Below are positions 25,691-33,680 of a stretch of DNA of 47,458 nucleotides, piece after piece. Position 1 is the stretch's first letter. Every line of letters begins with the position of its first letter. The position numbers and the translations under genes were made by a program. Source of the DNA: Propionibacteriaceae bacterium (GTDB lineage Bacteria > Actinomycetota > Actinomycetes > Propionibacteriales > Propionibacteriaceae); NCBI GenBank assembly GCA_031261485.1, contig JAISJO010000060.1:1-47458 (forward strand), written 5' to 3'. The notes under the pieces were generated by a model, which was not told where the DNA came from, did no database searches, and saw nothing but the letters and a program-made list of their open reading frames with translations.

Positions 25691-27757
25691 TCACTTAGGG
25701 GAGTGGGACCGCGTCACCGCATTGACGATGTCCTCGACGATGACAACACCCTCTAGGATTCCTCGGCTCATACGGGCGGCGGCTGTGGTGTAGAAGGTGT
25801 TTCCTGCGAAGAACTCGCGCGGCTCCCCTACGGAAATCGCCTGTCCGTTGAAGAACATGGCGCACTTGGTGGCGTGGCGGGCACAGAACTCGATGTCGTG
25901 GCTGACCATGAGGACCGTCAAGCCCTCTTGTTCGCGCAGTCGGGACAGGATGGAGGCCAGGCGCGACTTGAAGAAGGCATCCATGCCCTTCGTCGGCTCA
26001 TCGAGAAGAAGGAGTCTTGGGCGAGCCAGTAACGCCATGGCCAGGGCGACTCGCTGCTGTTCGCCGCCGCTGATGTCGTACGGGTGGTTGTGCCGGATGT
26101 GGCCAATCTCGGCCAGGTCGATCACTCGGGCCACCTCGGCGTCCACTTTGTCGGCAACTTCGGACTTGGTGACACCACGTAGGCGGACTTGGTAAGTGGC
26201 CACGTCCTGTAGGTCGTTCAAGACGGTGTTGCGGAGGAAGAGTGTCTGGGGATTCTGAGGAACTGCCACTAGCCCTGCCTCGGCCAAGGCTCGCCCTGAG
26301 GACTTTGCTGGGGTCAGGCCAAGGACGTTCACGCGGCCTCTGTGAGGGCGGTATTGTCCCGTGAGGACTCCTAACATTGTGGATTTGCCTGTTCCGTTGC
26401 CGCCTACCACGGCGTACAACTCGCCAGGTTGTATGGTGAGGGCTAGGTCACGCAGTACATCGGGGGAAGATTGCTCGTACCGGAACCAGACTTCACTTAG
26501 GGATACGATGGGGGTTTCGGTAGTCGAAGTGTGCTGAATCGGGGTGTTTTTGTTGGTATTACCGCCCGGTAATTCCGCTTCAGATGAAGTGGGGCTGTCC
26601 GATATGGATTCTGCGACTGCGTTGCTCTCCGCGCAGAATGACGAGTGAGACCCGTCCAGCGTGGATCCTGCAACTCCGGTCCCCTCCGCATGGAATGACG
26701 AGGAAGGGTCATATTGCTCTTGCCCGGGAGGGATGGATGTTGCGACTCCGGTACTCGCCGCGCGGCATGACAGCGTGGACCCATTCGACGTGGGCTTCGC
26801 GACTTCGTTGCTCTTTGCGGAGGATGACAGCGTGGACCTGTCCGATACGGATTCTGCGACTCCGCTACTCTTTGCGCAGAATGACGGGCGGGACGACGAC
26901 AATGCCGCACTCAACCACGTACGCCCATCGCGTATCGTCACCGGCACATTGTCCGCGACCGCCTTATCCCCGATAACCCCCAAGTATGCCCGAATCGGTG
27001 TGGGCAGTGCCTGTGCCATGGGGTCGCCTGTCTCTCCCAAGGCCACGGCGACCTCGCCAGGCGTCCCCTCGGCGATGATCCGGCCCGACTCCATGACTAT
27101 TGCCTTGTCAGCAGCGGAAAATGCCTTCTCTAGACGGTGTTCTGAGAGCAGGATTGTCACCCCCAACTCATCGTTGAGTTTCTGGAGTGTGGACACGAAC
27201 TCCTCGGCAGCAATGGGGTCCAACTGGCTGGTGGGCTCGTCCAGAATGAGTACATCGGGCTGCATCGCCATGACCGCAGCCAAGTTGAGTATCTGCTTCT
27301 GACCCCCCGACAGTTCGTCGACCAGTGCGTCGTACCACTGCTGTATCCCGAAGAAACTGGCCACTTCGGCCACCCGCCGCCGAATGGTGGGCGTGTCGTG
27401 CCCCAGGCTCTCCAGACCGAAGGCCAGTTCGTGCCACACCTTGTCCGTGACGACTTGGTTCTCGGGCGACTGCGACACGAAACCGATGCGCGACGCCTGT
27501 TCTCGAGCCGGGACCTCCCCCAAGCCACGGCCGTCGAACAGGATGCGCCCACGCACACTCCCATGTGGCGCCAGAACAGTTTTCAGATGCCGCAATAGGG
27601 TTGTCTTGCCGCATCCTGAACGCCCCGCGAGGACCACGAACTCACCCGGGTACACGCTCACATCGACTCTGTCGAGGGCTAGTCGCTCAGTTTGAGGGTA
27701 AGCGAAACTGAGTCCTTCGACATGGAACAATGACGCAGCAGGCAAAGGCTCAGGCAT
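25691..27757 (-). CDS. ECF transporter ATPase with two fused ATP-binding domains
   Basis: Energising subunit of the ECF vitamin transporter, 688 aa, fusing the two ATPases (EcfA/EcfA') that are usually separate. Domain 1 (about 10-260) has Walker A GRSGCGKTT, signature LSGGQKQ and Walker B VLILDEPTS. Domain 2 (about 430-670) has GGNGTGKST, ISGGEQQR and LLLLDEPTKG. The linker between them (about residues 290-395) contains five degenerate family A repeat units and reads as SFCAKSSGVAES-like repeats. ATG at 27757 overlaps the T-component stop by 8 bp (ATGCCTGA). By context it powers cobalamin uptake together with the S and T subunits upstream. Confidence 0.93.
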   Translation of the reverse strand: MPEPLPAASLFHVEGLSFAYPQTERLALDRVDVSVYPGEFVVLAGRSGCGKTTLLRHLKTVLAPHGSVRGRILFDGRGLGEVPAREQASRIGFVSQSPENQVVTDKVWHELAFGLESLGHDTPTIRRRVAEVASFFGIQQWYDALVDELSGGQKQILNLAAVMAMQPDVLILDEPTSQLDPIAAEEFVSTLQKLNDELGVTILLSEHRLEKAFSAADKAIVMESGRIIAEGTPGEVAVALGETGDPMAQALPTPIRAYLGVIGDKAVADNVPVTIRDGRTWLSAALSSSRPSFCAKSSGVAESVSDRSTLSSSAKSNEVAKPTSNGSTLSCRAASTGVATSIPPGQEQYDPSSSFHAEGTGVAGSTLDGSHSSFCAESNAVAESISDSPTSSEAELPGGNTNKNTPIQHTSTTETPIVSLSEVWFRYEQSSPDVLRDLALTIQPGELYAVVGGNGTGKSTMLGVLTGQYRPHRGRVNVLGLTPAKSSGRALAEAGLVAVPQNPQTLFLRNTVLNDLQDVATYQVRLRGVTKSEVADKVDAEVARVIDLAEIGHIRHNHPYDISGGEQQRVALAMALLARPRLLLLDEPTKGMDAFFKSRLASILSRLREQEGLTVLMVSHDIEFCARHATKCAMFFNGQAISVGEPREFFAGNTFYTTAAARMSRGILEGVVIVEDIVNAVTRSHSPK
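26601..26886. repeat. Five degenerate family A units inside the ATPase linker
   Basis: Five copies of a GGATTCTGCGACT...GCGCAGAATGAC-like unit, spaced 57-70 bp, at about 26601, 26660, 26732, 26789 and 26844. All lie in the coding region between the two ATPase domains and keep the frame open. Conserved protein consensus is about SSFCAESNxVAESxSD. Confidence 0.8.
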
Positions 27758-29081
27758 GACTCCCCCCGCCCCCAAAGGCTAGTGCCCGCCAATCCTCCAC
27801 CTCGACTCTGGTCTGCCCCGCACTGGCGAGTCCCCTCTTCCAACGCTGATCGCTGACCACGTCAATAGCCACAGGCCCGAAGCAAATTGCCGCGTGACAA
27901 GCATAAGCGATGACCGCCCACAAGTTCAGCGGGTTCATGATGAACTGCGGAAAGTACGTCACCGACAGCACCGACTTACCAACGAAAACGCACACCAGCC
28001 CCACCAGTATCCCAAAAGCAATAGCAATGTTTCGGTCGCGCGTGTCGAAACGATAGAGGGAGTAAGCGGTGCGCCCCTTGAGCCCGTATCCCCTGGCCCG
28101 CATGGAATCGCCTGTCTCGATGGCATTTTCCAGCGCCCATGTCACCATGATGGACAGAATCGACGTGCCCGCACGTACCTTGGCCATTGTCCTTCGCCAG
28201 AGGCTCCCTCCCGGGCTCCCCGGCTGAGTCGGAGTCGGCGAACTACTCGCAATGTCCACGCCCAAGCCCTGCCGAGCATGAGCCACGAGGGCGAGTTGGC
28301 GGCGATACTTGGGAATCAGCCGCAGAGCCATCGAGATGATGAGAGACAAAGAAGGAATGATGCGGCCGAAGAGGTATATGAACTTGTCAGACGCGATGAC
28401 CGCGTTGTAGCAGGTGAACCAAATGAGCACCGCGCCGACCATGACCGCACCCCAGACGCCGTAGTTGAGCGCTTCCACTGTCCACGGGTTGCCGTTGAGG
28501 TAGAACAGAATGGTGACGCCAGCGTGGTTGAACGCCGGGTTGAGTATGGCCGCTAGGACCATCACGGGCAAGACGAAACCCAGATTGAAGAGCAGGGAAC
28601 GTCGGCCACGCAGGTACGTTGAGTACGCCACGGCAGCGAGAAGTGAGATCGCCAGCAGGACGGGGTGCAGGAAGAACAGGGTGATGACAAGGACATAGGC
28701 GAAGTACGCGAACTCCAGCAGCGGGTGGTACGTTGCGAACTCGGAGGAACGGTGCGCGGCCTGACTGCGGTCGGTTTCCTCCCCTGAACGTGGATGCTGC
28801 GACTTGCGCGCAGCATGACGGGATAGGGGGTTCTTCTCCTCGGCGCCGACTTGCCTGTCCTGGTGCACCCGTCGCAATGCGTCCTCCGCTACCCCACGTC
28901 TGTCATCCTGCGCTCCCCCATGTTCACCATATTGCGCTCCACCGCGACCGTCATCCTGCGCCATCCCGCGACTGGCACCCAGCGGTTCCAATCGCCCGTC
29001 ATCCTGCGCCGTTGCGCCGGGACCGTCATCCTGCGCGAAGTCGCAGGATCCATCAAGTCGATACTGCGTCGCCTCAGGCAT
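27750..29081 (-). CDS. ECF transporter transmembrane T component with repeat-derived N-terminal extension
   Basis: Membrane coupling subunit (EcfT/CbiQ type), 443 aa, longer than the family's usual 250-300. Residues 1-115 are a hydrophilic, Gln/Asp/Arg-rich extension with CDFAQDDG, TAQDDGR and MAQDDGR repeats coded by family A sequence. Predicted membrane helices begin near residue 120. The cytoplasmic coupling region shows RLIPKYRRQLALVAHARQ and GDSMRARGYG, the two Ala-Arg-Gly-type motifs that contact the ATPases. ATG at 29081 overlaps the S-component stop by 8 bp (ATGCCTGA), so the extension is very probably translated. Its ATPase partner overlaps at the other end in the same way. Confidence 0.9.
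   Translation of the reverse strand: MPEATQYRLDGSCDFAQDDGPGATAQDDGRLEPLGASRGMAQDDGRGGAQYGEHGGAQDDRRGVAEDALRRVHQDRQVGAEEKNPLSRHAARKSQHPRSGEETDRSQAAHRSSEFATYHPLLEFAYFAYVLVITLFFLHPVLLAISLLAAVAYSTYLRGRRSLLFNLGFVLPVMVLAAILNPAFNHAGVTILFYLNGNPWTVEALNYGVWGAVMVGAVLIWFTCYNAVIASDKFIYLFGRIIPSLSLIISMALRLIPKYRRQLALVAHARQGLGVDIASSSPTPTQPGSPGGSLWRRTMAKVRAGTSILSIMVTWALENAIETGDSMRARGYGLKGRTAYSLYRFDTRDRNIAIAFGILVGLVCVFVGKSVLSVTYFPQFIMNPLNLWAVIAYACHAAICFGPVAIDVVSDQRWKRGLASAGQTRVEVEDWRALAFGGGGSHA
28790..29060. repeat. Family A units inside the T-component N-terminus
   Basis: One near-complete palindrome (TGGATGCTGCGACTTGCGCG CAGCATGAC, 28790-28819), a good left end (29022-29055, GTCATCCTGCGCGAAGTCGC) and three short GTCATCCTGCGC units near 28901, 28949 and 28997. 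They lie in the first ~100 codons of the T-component gene. Confidence 0.75.
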
Positions 29082-29934
29082 GGAGTCCGACCAGTTCGTG
29101 AGTATCGGCTTCGGTTACGTCCAAATCGGCAGAAGTTGTTTGCAGAAGTATGAGGTCCTCATCAGTGAGAGGCACATCGACGGGGTCGGGCTGCATCAGA
29201 CCGTATTTCACCTTGACACGCTGTATTTTCTCGATCATGGGGTGAGCCAGAATCAGGAGGAATATGACTGTGGACGCTGCGTGCATGGCGTTGAAAGGCG
29301 CTCCGGAAGCTAGCAGAGACAACCATCCTTGCCACGACACTCCGTACGACGCGAACATCAGCAGCGAGCCTGTGTCGACGATGAGCCCGTACAAGACCTG
29401 TACCGACACTGCGCCAAAGACACACAACGCTGCCAGTTGCCGTACCTCGGAGCGTCGGCGCGAACGTACATCCTCGTACACACCCACATGCTCAAATCGA
29501 TGCGAAAACAACAACCCTGCCAAGAACCCAATCAGACCGAAGGCGAGCATCTGCCACGGCGTCCACGGCCCCTGCCCCATGACGAAGTTGGAGAGGAAAG
29601 CGGTCAGGGCACCGACCAAGAATCCGGTCTGAGGGCCGAGTGTCACCGCAGCGATGATGACGATGGCCGCGACGGGCTTGAATTGAGGAACCATGAAGAA
29701 GGCGGCGCGTCCCACGACGCCGATGGTCACCAAGACAGCGACAACGACAAGTTCGCGGGCATGGGGTCGCCGAGCCTCGAACGACACAACGAACGGCAAG
29801 ATTGCGGCCACCACAATCACCATCCCGACAAGGTAATATCCCCGATCGCCCAGGAAGGCCACGTCCAATCCGATGGCCGAGATGGCAAGGAGGAATGCCG
29901 CTGCCGTGCTCAATTTCGTCGTTGCGTTCATCAT
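29074..29934 (-). CDS. ECF transporter S component, probably cobalamin-specific
   Basis: Substrate-binding membrane subunit of 286 aa with about six predicted helices. Segment FMVPQFKPVAAIVIIAAVTL, then LGPQTGFLVGALTAFLSN and GQGPWTPWQM, matches CbrT-like S components known for vitamin B12. The ATG at 29934 overlaps the upstream stop as TGATG; ORF extension to 29961 is not needed. B12 specificity is supported by the cobalamin riboswitch and the transcobalamin-like gene in front of it. The C-terminal ~50 residues are soluble and acidic, which is longer than usual. It should assemble with the T and fused ATPase subunits encoded next. Confidence 0.85.
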   Translation of the reverse strand: MMNATTKLSTAAAFLLAISAIGLDVAFLGDRGYYLVGMVIVVAAILPFVVSFEARRPHARELVVVAVLVTIGVVGRAAFFMVPQFKPVAAIVIIAAVTLGPQTGFLVGALTAFLSNFVMGQGPWTPWQMLAFGLIGFLAGLLFSHRFEHVGVYEDVRSRRRSEVRQLAALCVFGAVSVQVLYGLIVDTGSLLMFASYGVSWQGWLSLLASGAPFNAMHAASTVIFLLILAHPMIEKIQRVKVKYGLMQPDPVDVPLTDEDLILLQTTSADLDVTEADTHELVGLHA

Positions 29935-30944
29935 CACCCGCACTGCCCCGTGGCCGTACAACTGCCGCCCACGTCCGTTCCCAAGTCGCAGGTGTACCGC
30001 AACTCGATGACATCGCCATCGCTGAGAGCGTATTGGCTAGAACCATAGTTCGGGTACCAACCGTTGACCTTGTACATCCAGCCCGACAGCGGCCCGACGT
30101 CGAACTCATAGATATGGCCGATGCCCTCGATATAGCGACTGCCGTACATGGGGTTGTACATCGATTCCATCGGGATGCCATACGCCTGGGTCGTGCGCGC
30201 GAGCACATCGTAAACCGTCTCGCCAGGTGTGTAATTCACGACAACCGGGGTGAGTATCCACCCGCTGGCGGGAACGTAGGGCTTCTTAGCTGAAGCAACG
30301 TTGCCCATGTTGTTCAGTACCGTCTTGACGTCGATGGACAAGGTAACGGTGTGTACCACTGCGGGCGGTGGAGGAGGTGGTGCCACGGGCGGTTGTGGCG
30401 TTGGCTGAGGTGGCTGGGCGGGCTGAGCGGGTTGGCTCCCGGAATCACTCCCTGAACCGCCGCCCGAATTGGACCCGCCGCTTGTTCCGCTGCCCGACCC
30501 ACCACTCGTGCTGGTCGTACTCCCGCTGCCCGACGCGCCACCATTCCCAGTCCCACCTGAAGCAGTGCCGTTTGCTGCCGCTGTACCGGGATCACCCGAA
30601 CTGCCCGCTGAACCAGCAGCAGTCAAACCATCCGACGCATTGCCGCTTGCGCCAGGGGCTGGGTCGCCCGTTCCCGACGCCCTCGCGGTTGCAACTCCCA
30701 CACCGCTTGACGATGCCGCACCCGCCGGACTTGCCACCCCTGTCTGAGAAGGACCAGAACCCAGGGCTAATTCGCTGCCTGAACTCTGGCGTGGAATGAA
30801 CACAATGGCGAGCGCCACAGCAACCACGACGACCAGGCCAGACAGGAGTGCCCTTGTCAGAGGTCGTTTGAGGAGCGCCGTGATCTTTTTCAGCATGGCT
30901 GACTCACTTGGCGGGGGGAGAGGGTGCGGGATGTCATCGGGCAT
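29934..30944 (-). CDS. Membrane-anchored protein with transcobalamin-like DUF4430 domain
   Basis: Surface protein of 336 aa. One membrane helix (about 30-50) is followed by ~140 residues of Gly/Ser/Ala-rich linker and a Pro run (PPVAPPPPPPA). The C-terminal ~130 residues are a DUF4430 domain (GWMYKVNGWYPNYGSSQYAL, SDGDVIELRYTCDLG), the fold of the beta domain of transcobalamin and intrinsic factor. By this homology it should help hold cobalamin at the cell surface and pass it to the S component encoded next. The start is uncertain: the ATG at 30944 has AAAGGA only 1-2 bases away, while Met17 (30896) has no ribosome site. A cobalamin riboswitch lies directly upstream. Confidence 0.85.
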   Translation of the reverse strand: MPDDIPHPLPPPSESAMLKKITALLKRPLTRALLSGLVVVVAVALAIVFIPRQSSGSELALGSGPSQTGVASPAGAASSSGVGVATARASGTGDPAPGASGNASDGLTAAGSAGSSGDPGTAAANGTASGGTGNGGASGSGSTTSTSGGSGSGTSGGSNSGGGSGSDSGSQPAQPAQPPQPTPQPPVAPPPPPPAVVHTVTLSIDVKTVLNNMGNVASAKKPYVPASGWILTPVVVNYTPGETVYDVLARTTQAYGIPMESMYNPMYGSRYIEGIGHIYEFDVGPLSGWMYKVNGWYPNYGSSQYALSDGDVIELRYTCDLGTDVGGSCTATGQCG

Positions 30945-30969
30945 TTCCTTTTATCAGACCACGGATCAG

Positions 30970-31075
30970 GAAGCGCTACCACAAGCAGGCTTTCGGACTC
31001 ATCGCCAAGCGATTTACCGTTGCGGGTCAGTGCCGGGTTTCGACCGGCTTCCCCTGCTTGTGAAAGTGATTATTG
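30970..31075 (-). promoter_or_regulatory. Cobalamin riboswitch 1
   Basis: On the minus strand the core reads GGGGAAGCCGGT, CACTGACCCGCAACGGTAA and GAGTCCGAAAGCC, all diagnostic for cobalamin riboswitches. An outer stem pairs CACAAGCAGG with CCTGCTTGTG (31053-31062 with 30980-30989). The 3' side runs into AGGAA (30945-30949) just before the ATG, which can pair with TTCCT at 30968-30972, so control of translation is likely. The layout is compact. Confidence 0.9.
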
Positions 31076-31152
31076 AGTTTGTCGCGGCGTGTCATCACAC
31101 GACCGCCCTATTGAATCTATCGGTAGCGCATGGGCAGAAGCAAGAATGAGCG

Positions 31153-31185
31153 AGCGGGCCGAGGAATGGGGCGCTTCGGCCCGCT
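31153..31185 (-). terminator. Rho-independent-like terminator after the intrinsic-factor-like gene
   Basis: Ten-base stem AGCGGGCCGA with TCGGCCCGCT, followed on the minus strand by a T-rich stretch (CGCTCATTCTTGCTTC). Lies 31 bp after the stop of the gene at 31216-33144. Confidence 0.65.
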
Positions 31186-31215
31186 ACTCAGGCCTACCTA
31201 CTTGGGAACCGCAGA

Positions 31216-33144
31216 CTAAACAGCACTTGTCTCCACTCTCCTGCGGCGAGCCACACCGAGACCCACAGCACCACTTGCCAATAGCAGCAACGAGAGTTCG
31301 GCTAGTAGAGCGGAAGGACTTGCCGCAACCGCATAACCGCCGGTGTTGACCGCAACCGTATTGCCCGGCCCGGTGGGGCTGCCGGGCGTTGTGGGGCTGA
31401 CCAAACTGACGTCAGTCATGTCGTACAAGTGACTCTGACCAACAAGTTCCCGATACGCAGACACCAAGGCGTACAAACCTTGCTCGGTCGACATGCCGTT
31501 CGCCGGGCCACCCGCATTGTGAGAAAACGCCGTTTGCCCGTTGTTCAAGTCGACACGGTAAGCGGCCAGCGCATCGTATACGATCAGTCCATTCTTGACG
31601 AACCTCGCATCATCGACCGGGATTCCCAGGCCATTGAGTGCGACCAGTACCTGCGCTGCAGACTCCGCACTCGGGTCACCGACGAAAGGACCGAACCCAG
31701 CAGCACGGAACCCACCATCAGGCAATTGCCAGTCTGACAAGGTGGAAAGCGCCCGGTCAATGGCGGCAGCGACATCAGGCTGGTCCTTGTAGGGCGCCAG
31801 TGCCTGCAAAGCCATGCCTGTGATATCGGGGTCTTCACCCGAGCCGCTCAAGGCCCAACCGCCACCTGGCAACTCTCTAGACAAGATGTCAGCAATGAGA
31901 CTTGACCGCGTCGTCTGGTCGGACGAATCAACACAAGTGGCAACAGGATACTGTGCTGTGTCCAGCGCCAGGAGCGCCCATACCGCCCCATTGATTCCCT
32001 GGAGGGTGACCTTCGATTGGCAGCCCAAAGGTGCAGTCAGGTCGTAGCCGGCGACGTTTCGGGCGTCCACACCGAGGGCGGTCACCGCGAGGATGACACG
32101 AGAGTATTCGGTGTATCGGTTCGTGCTCAGGACTCCGTCGGTCTCGACCAAGTGCTGCTCCAAGGATTCCAGGTAAAGTGCCTTGTCAGCCTCAGATAGG
32201 AATCCGCCGCGTGCCAGCCCCATGACGACCCACTCGGCGCCAAATGCAGGGCCGCCACCTACGGTCAGCGCGTTATTCTCGTAGGCGGCGACCCTCTCCA
32301 ACAAAGACATGACGTCGTCAGAAGACGGTGGGGTTCCAGGCAGTTCCGGCTCAGGGGTCCCAGATCCGGGATCTCCAGGCTCAGGCGACTGACTGGTCAA
32401 CTGTGCCAGCGCTGCATCAACTCCGGCCTGACTGGACTCGATATCAGACAAGACAGCGATGGCATTGTCGTATGCGTCCTGCATGCCGGACTGGGCCAAC
32501 TGCGCGGCCTTGTCCGCCGCCGAATTGATGGCAGCGACCGCCTTGGTGAGGGCATCCTTGTTAGCCTGGGTAATGAGGTTGGGAGACCACGCACCCTCCA
32601 CGCCCAAGTCAGAGCCGTAATCGGTCACGGAGAACATGAGCCGGACGACATCGCCTGCCTGTACCTCGTAGTCGGACATTCCCACTTGTCCCATCTCATT
32701 GTTGGCCACCCACATCCAGCCGGACATGAAGAAGTAATCACCCTGGCCGAGCCAGTCAGGGGACGCGCGCCCTTCGACGTCCTCATCCCAATAGTCCTCA
32801 ATGCGCTCTGTGATGTAGTCAGGGATGTCGGCGGTCGCGGAACCGGCATCGTCTTTCAGCGCGACGAGGTAGAAGTTCGACGCGACACTGCCGATGTTTG
32901 TGTATTGAATACCTTCCGAGGTAAGGGTCTGCGCGAGCATTTGCGCCGCAGTCAGGCCCGAGGTTACCGGCACCTCGACGGGCTCAAGAACGTACCCCTG
33001 CCCGAGGGTGAAACGCTCGATACTGAGATATGCGACATTGTCTGCTGCATTTGCTGGCGTGATACTGATGCCGAGGCTGAGCAAGATACCGAGCACGAGT
33101 GCCAGTGTCCTTCCCCGTGGACGACTTGTTTGTGGTTGTTCCAT
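31216..33144 (-). CDS. Secreted intrinsic-factor-like protein: DUF4430 plus prenyltransferase-like barrel
   Basis: Surface protein of 642 aa. The ATG at 33144 is chosen for its AAGGAG site 7 bases upstream. A signal peptide ends at ANA-AD (about 33). Residues ~35-170 form a DUF4430 (transcobalamin-like) domain with SGWMWVANNEMGQ. A FIVAR-like three-helix segment (~175-235) follows, then a Pro-rich linker. The C-terminal ~330 residues are alpha/alpha-barrel repeats of the prenyltransferase type (INGAVWALLALD, DITGMALQAL, LPDGGFRAAGFG), the fold of the alpha domain in transcobalamin and intrinsic factor. A hydrophobic helix and RRRR tail end it, without LPXTG. Domain order is the reverse of the human proteins. 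Riboswitch control points to cobalamin capture. Confidence 0.88.
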   Translation of the reverse strand: MEQPQTSRPRGRTLALVLGILLSLGISITPANAADNVAYLSIERFTLGQGYVLEPVEVPVTSGLTAAQMLAQTLTSEGIQYTNIGSVASNFYLVALKDDAGSATADIPDYITERIEDYWDEDVEGRASPDWLGQGDYFFMSGWMWVANNEMGQVGMSDYEVQAGDVVRLMFSVTDYGSDLGVEGAWSPNLITQANKDALTKAVAAINSAADKAAQLAQSGMQDAYDNAIAVLSDIESSQAGVDAALAQLTSQSPEPGDPGSGTPEPELPGTPPSSDDVMSLLERVAAYENNALTVGGGPAFGAEWVVMGLARGGFLSEADKALYLESLEQHLVETDGVLSTNRYTEYSRVILAVTALGVDARNVAGYDLTAPLGCQSKVTLQGINGAVWALLALDTAQYPVATCVDSSDQTTRSSLIADILSRELPGGGWALSGSGEDPDITGMALQALAPYKDQPDVAAAIDRALSTLSDWQLPDGGFRAAGFGPFVGDPSAESAAQVLVALNGLGIPVDDARFVKNGLIVYDALAAYRVDLNNGQTAFSHNAGGPANGMSTEQGLYALVSAYRELVGQSHLYDMTDVSLVSPTTPGSPTGPGNTVAVNTGGYAVAASPSALLAELSLLLLASGAVGLGVARRRRVETSAV

Positions 33145-33210
33145 GTTATGGCTCCTTGTTGGCGGTGGTTGCGCTGCCATCCACGGAGCATCCACCCTGG
33201 GACACTGCCA

Positions 33211-33250
33211 ACAAAAAAGGCAACCTGGAACTCAATAGTTCCTGGTTGCC
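33211..33250 (-). terminator. Riboswitch-associated terminator
   Basis: On the minus strand GGCAACC and AGTTCC arms pair in a 14-bp stem with one mismatch (33219-33250), followed by TTTTTT (33213-33218). It lies between riboswitch 2 and the start codon, so it fits transcription attenuation by cobalamin. Confidence 0.8.
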
Positions 33251-33268
33251 AACCCCTAGAAAACAAGA

Positions 33269-33298
33269 ATGCTCTCTAGATAGCGACCCAGAGAGCAT
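33269..33298 (-). promoter_or_regulatory. Second hairpin of the riboswitch 2 expression platform
   Basis: ATGCTCTCT pairs perfectly with AGAGAGCAT around a 12-base loop, followed by TTCTTGTTTTC on the minus strand. It may be a second terminator in tandem or an anti-terminator partner. Confidence 0.5.
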
Positions 33299-33344
33299 GC
33301 GTCAATTCCTTGACTTACGCCCCGCAGACCCCGACGGTTGGAAA

Positions 33345-33440
33345 CGCTGCTGCAAGAGGGCATTCGGACTTATCGCTGATGCGATCTACCGTTGCGGGTC
33401 AGTTCCGGATTTTGACCGGATTCCCCCGCCTGCAGAGATA
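33345..33440 (-). promoter_or_regulatory. Cobalamin riboswitch 2
   Basis: Minus-strand core GGGGGAATCCGGTCAAAATC, ACTGACCCGCAACGGTAGAT and AAGTCCGAATGCC matches the cobalamin riboswitch consensus and shares a 16-base block with riboswitch 1. An outer stem pairs CTGCAG-type arms near 33346 and 33435. Two hairpins and a T-tract follow before the gene. This accounts for most of the 532-bp gap between 33144 and 33677. Confidence 0.9.
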
Positions 33441-33606
33441 TTCAGTTATCGCCGCCCCTCCGAGAAGGTGACAGCACGGCCAATCTAGCGGTACCAACGG
33501 TGTGTCTCCAAATCGTTGTCTCCATCAACTCAAGAAAGGCTGTGCATAACCCGCATTGGGAAGTGAATCCCGCTTAGTGTGAATCGAGCGGCACAGCTTG
33601 TGAGTC

Positions 33607-33619
33607 GTGATAGTATCAC
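33607..33619 (+). promoter_or_regulatory. Palindromic operator upstream of the HicB-like gene
   Basis: GTGATAGTATCAC, a perfect 13-bp palindrome that includes a TAGTAT -10-like box. It shares the core GATAGTATC with the palindrome before the ArsR-family gene at 45726. Confidence 0.5.
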
Positions 33620-33635
33620 TATTGGTACTGGAGAG

Positions 33636-33680
33636 ATGATGCGAAGAGATCAACTCCTGGCACAAGAGGAGCAGGAATGA
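33636..33680 (+). CDS. 14-codon leader ORF, possible HicA remnant
   Basis: ATG ATG start, reading MMRRDQLLAQEEQE then TGA, with GGAG 5 bases before the second ATG. Its stop overlaps the HicB-like start as ATGA. The first residues resemble the M(K/T)RRDLL start of HicA toxins, and HicA normally sits here. Either a truncated hicA or a coupling leader peptide; tentative. Confidence 0.35.
   Translation: MMRRDQLLAQEEQE

Noticed and set aside
29935-29961. Upstream start (29961) for the S component
   Set aside because: The nine extra residues overlap the preceding gene, and the TGATG overlap at 29934 is a typical coupled start.
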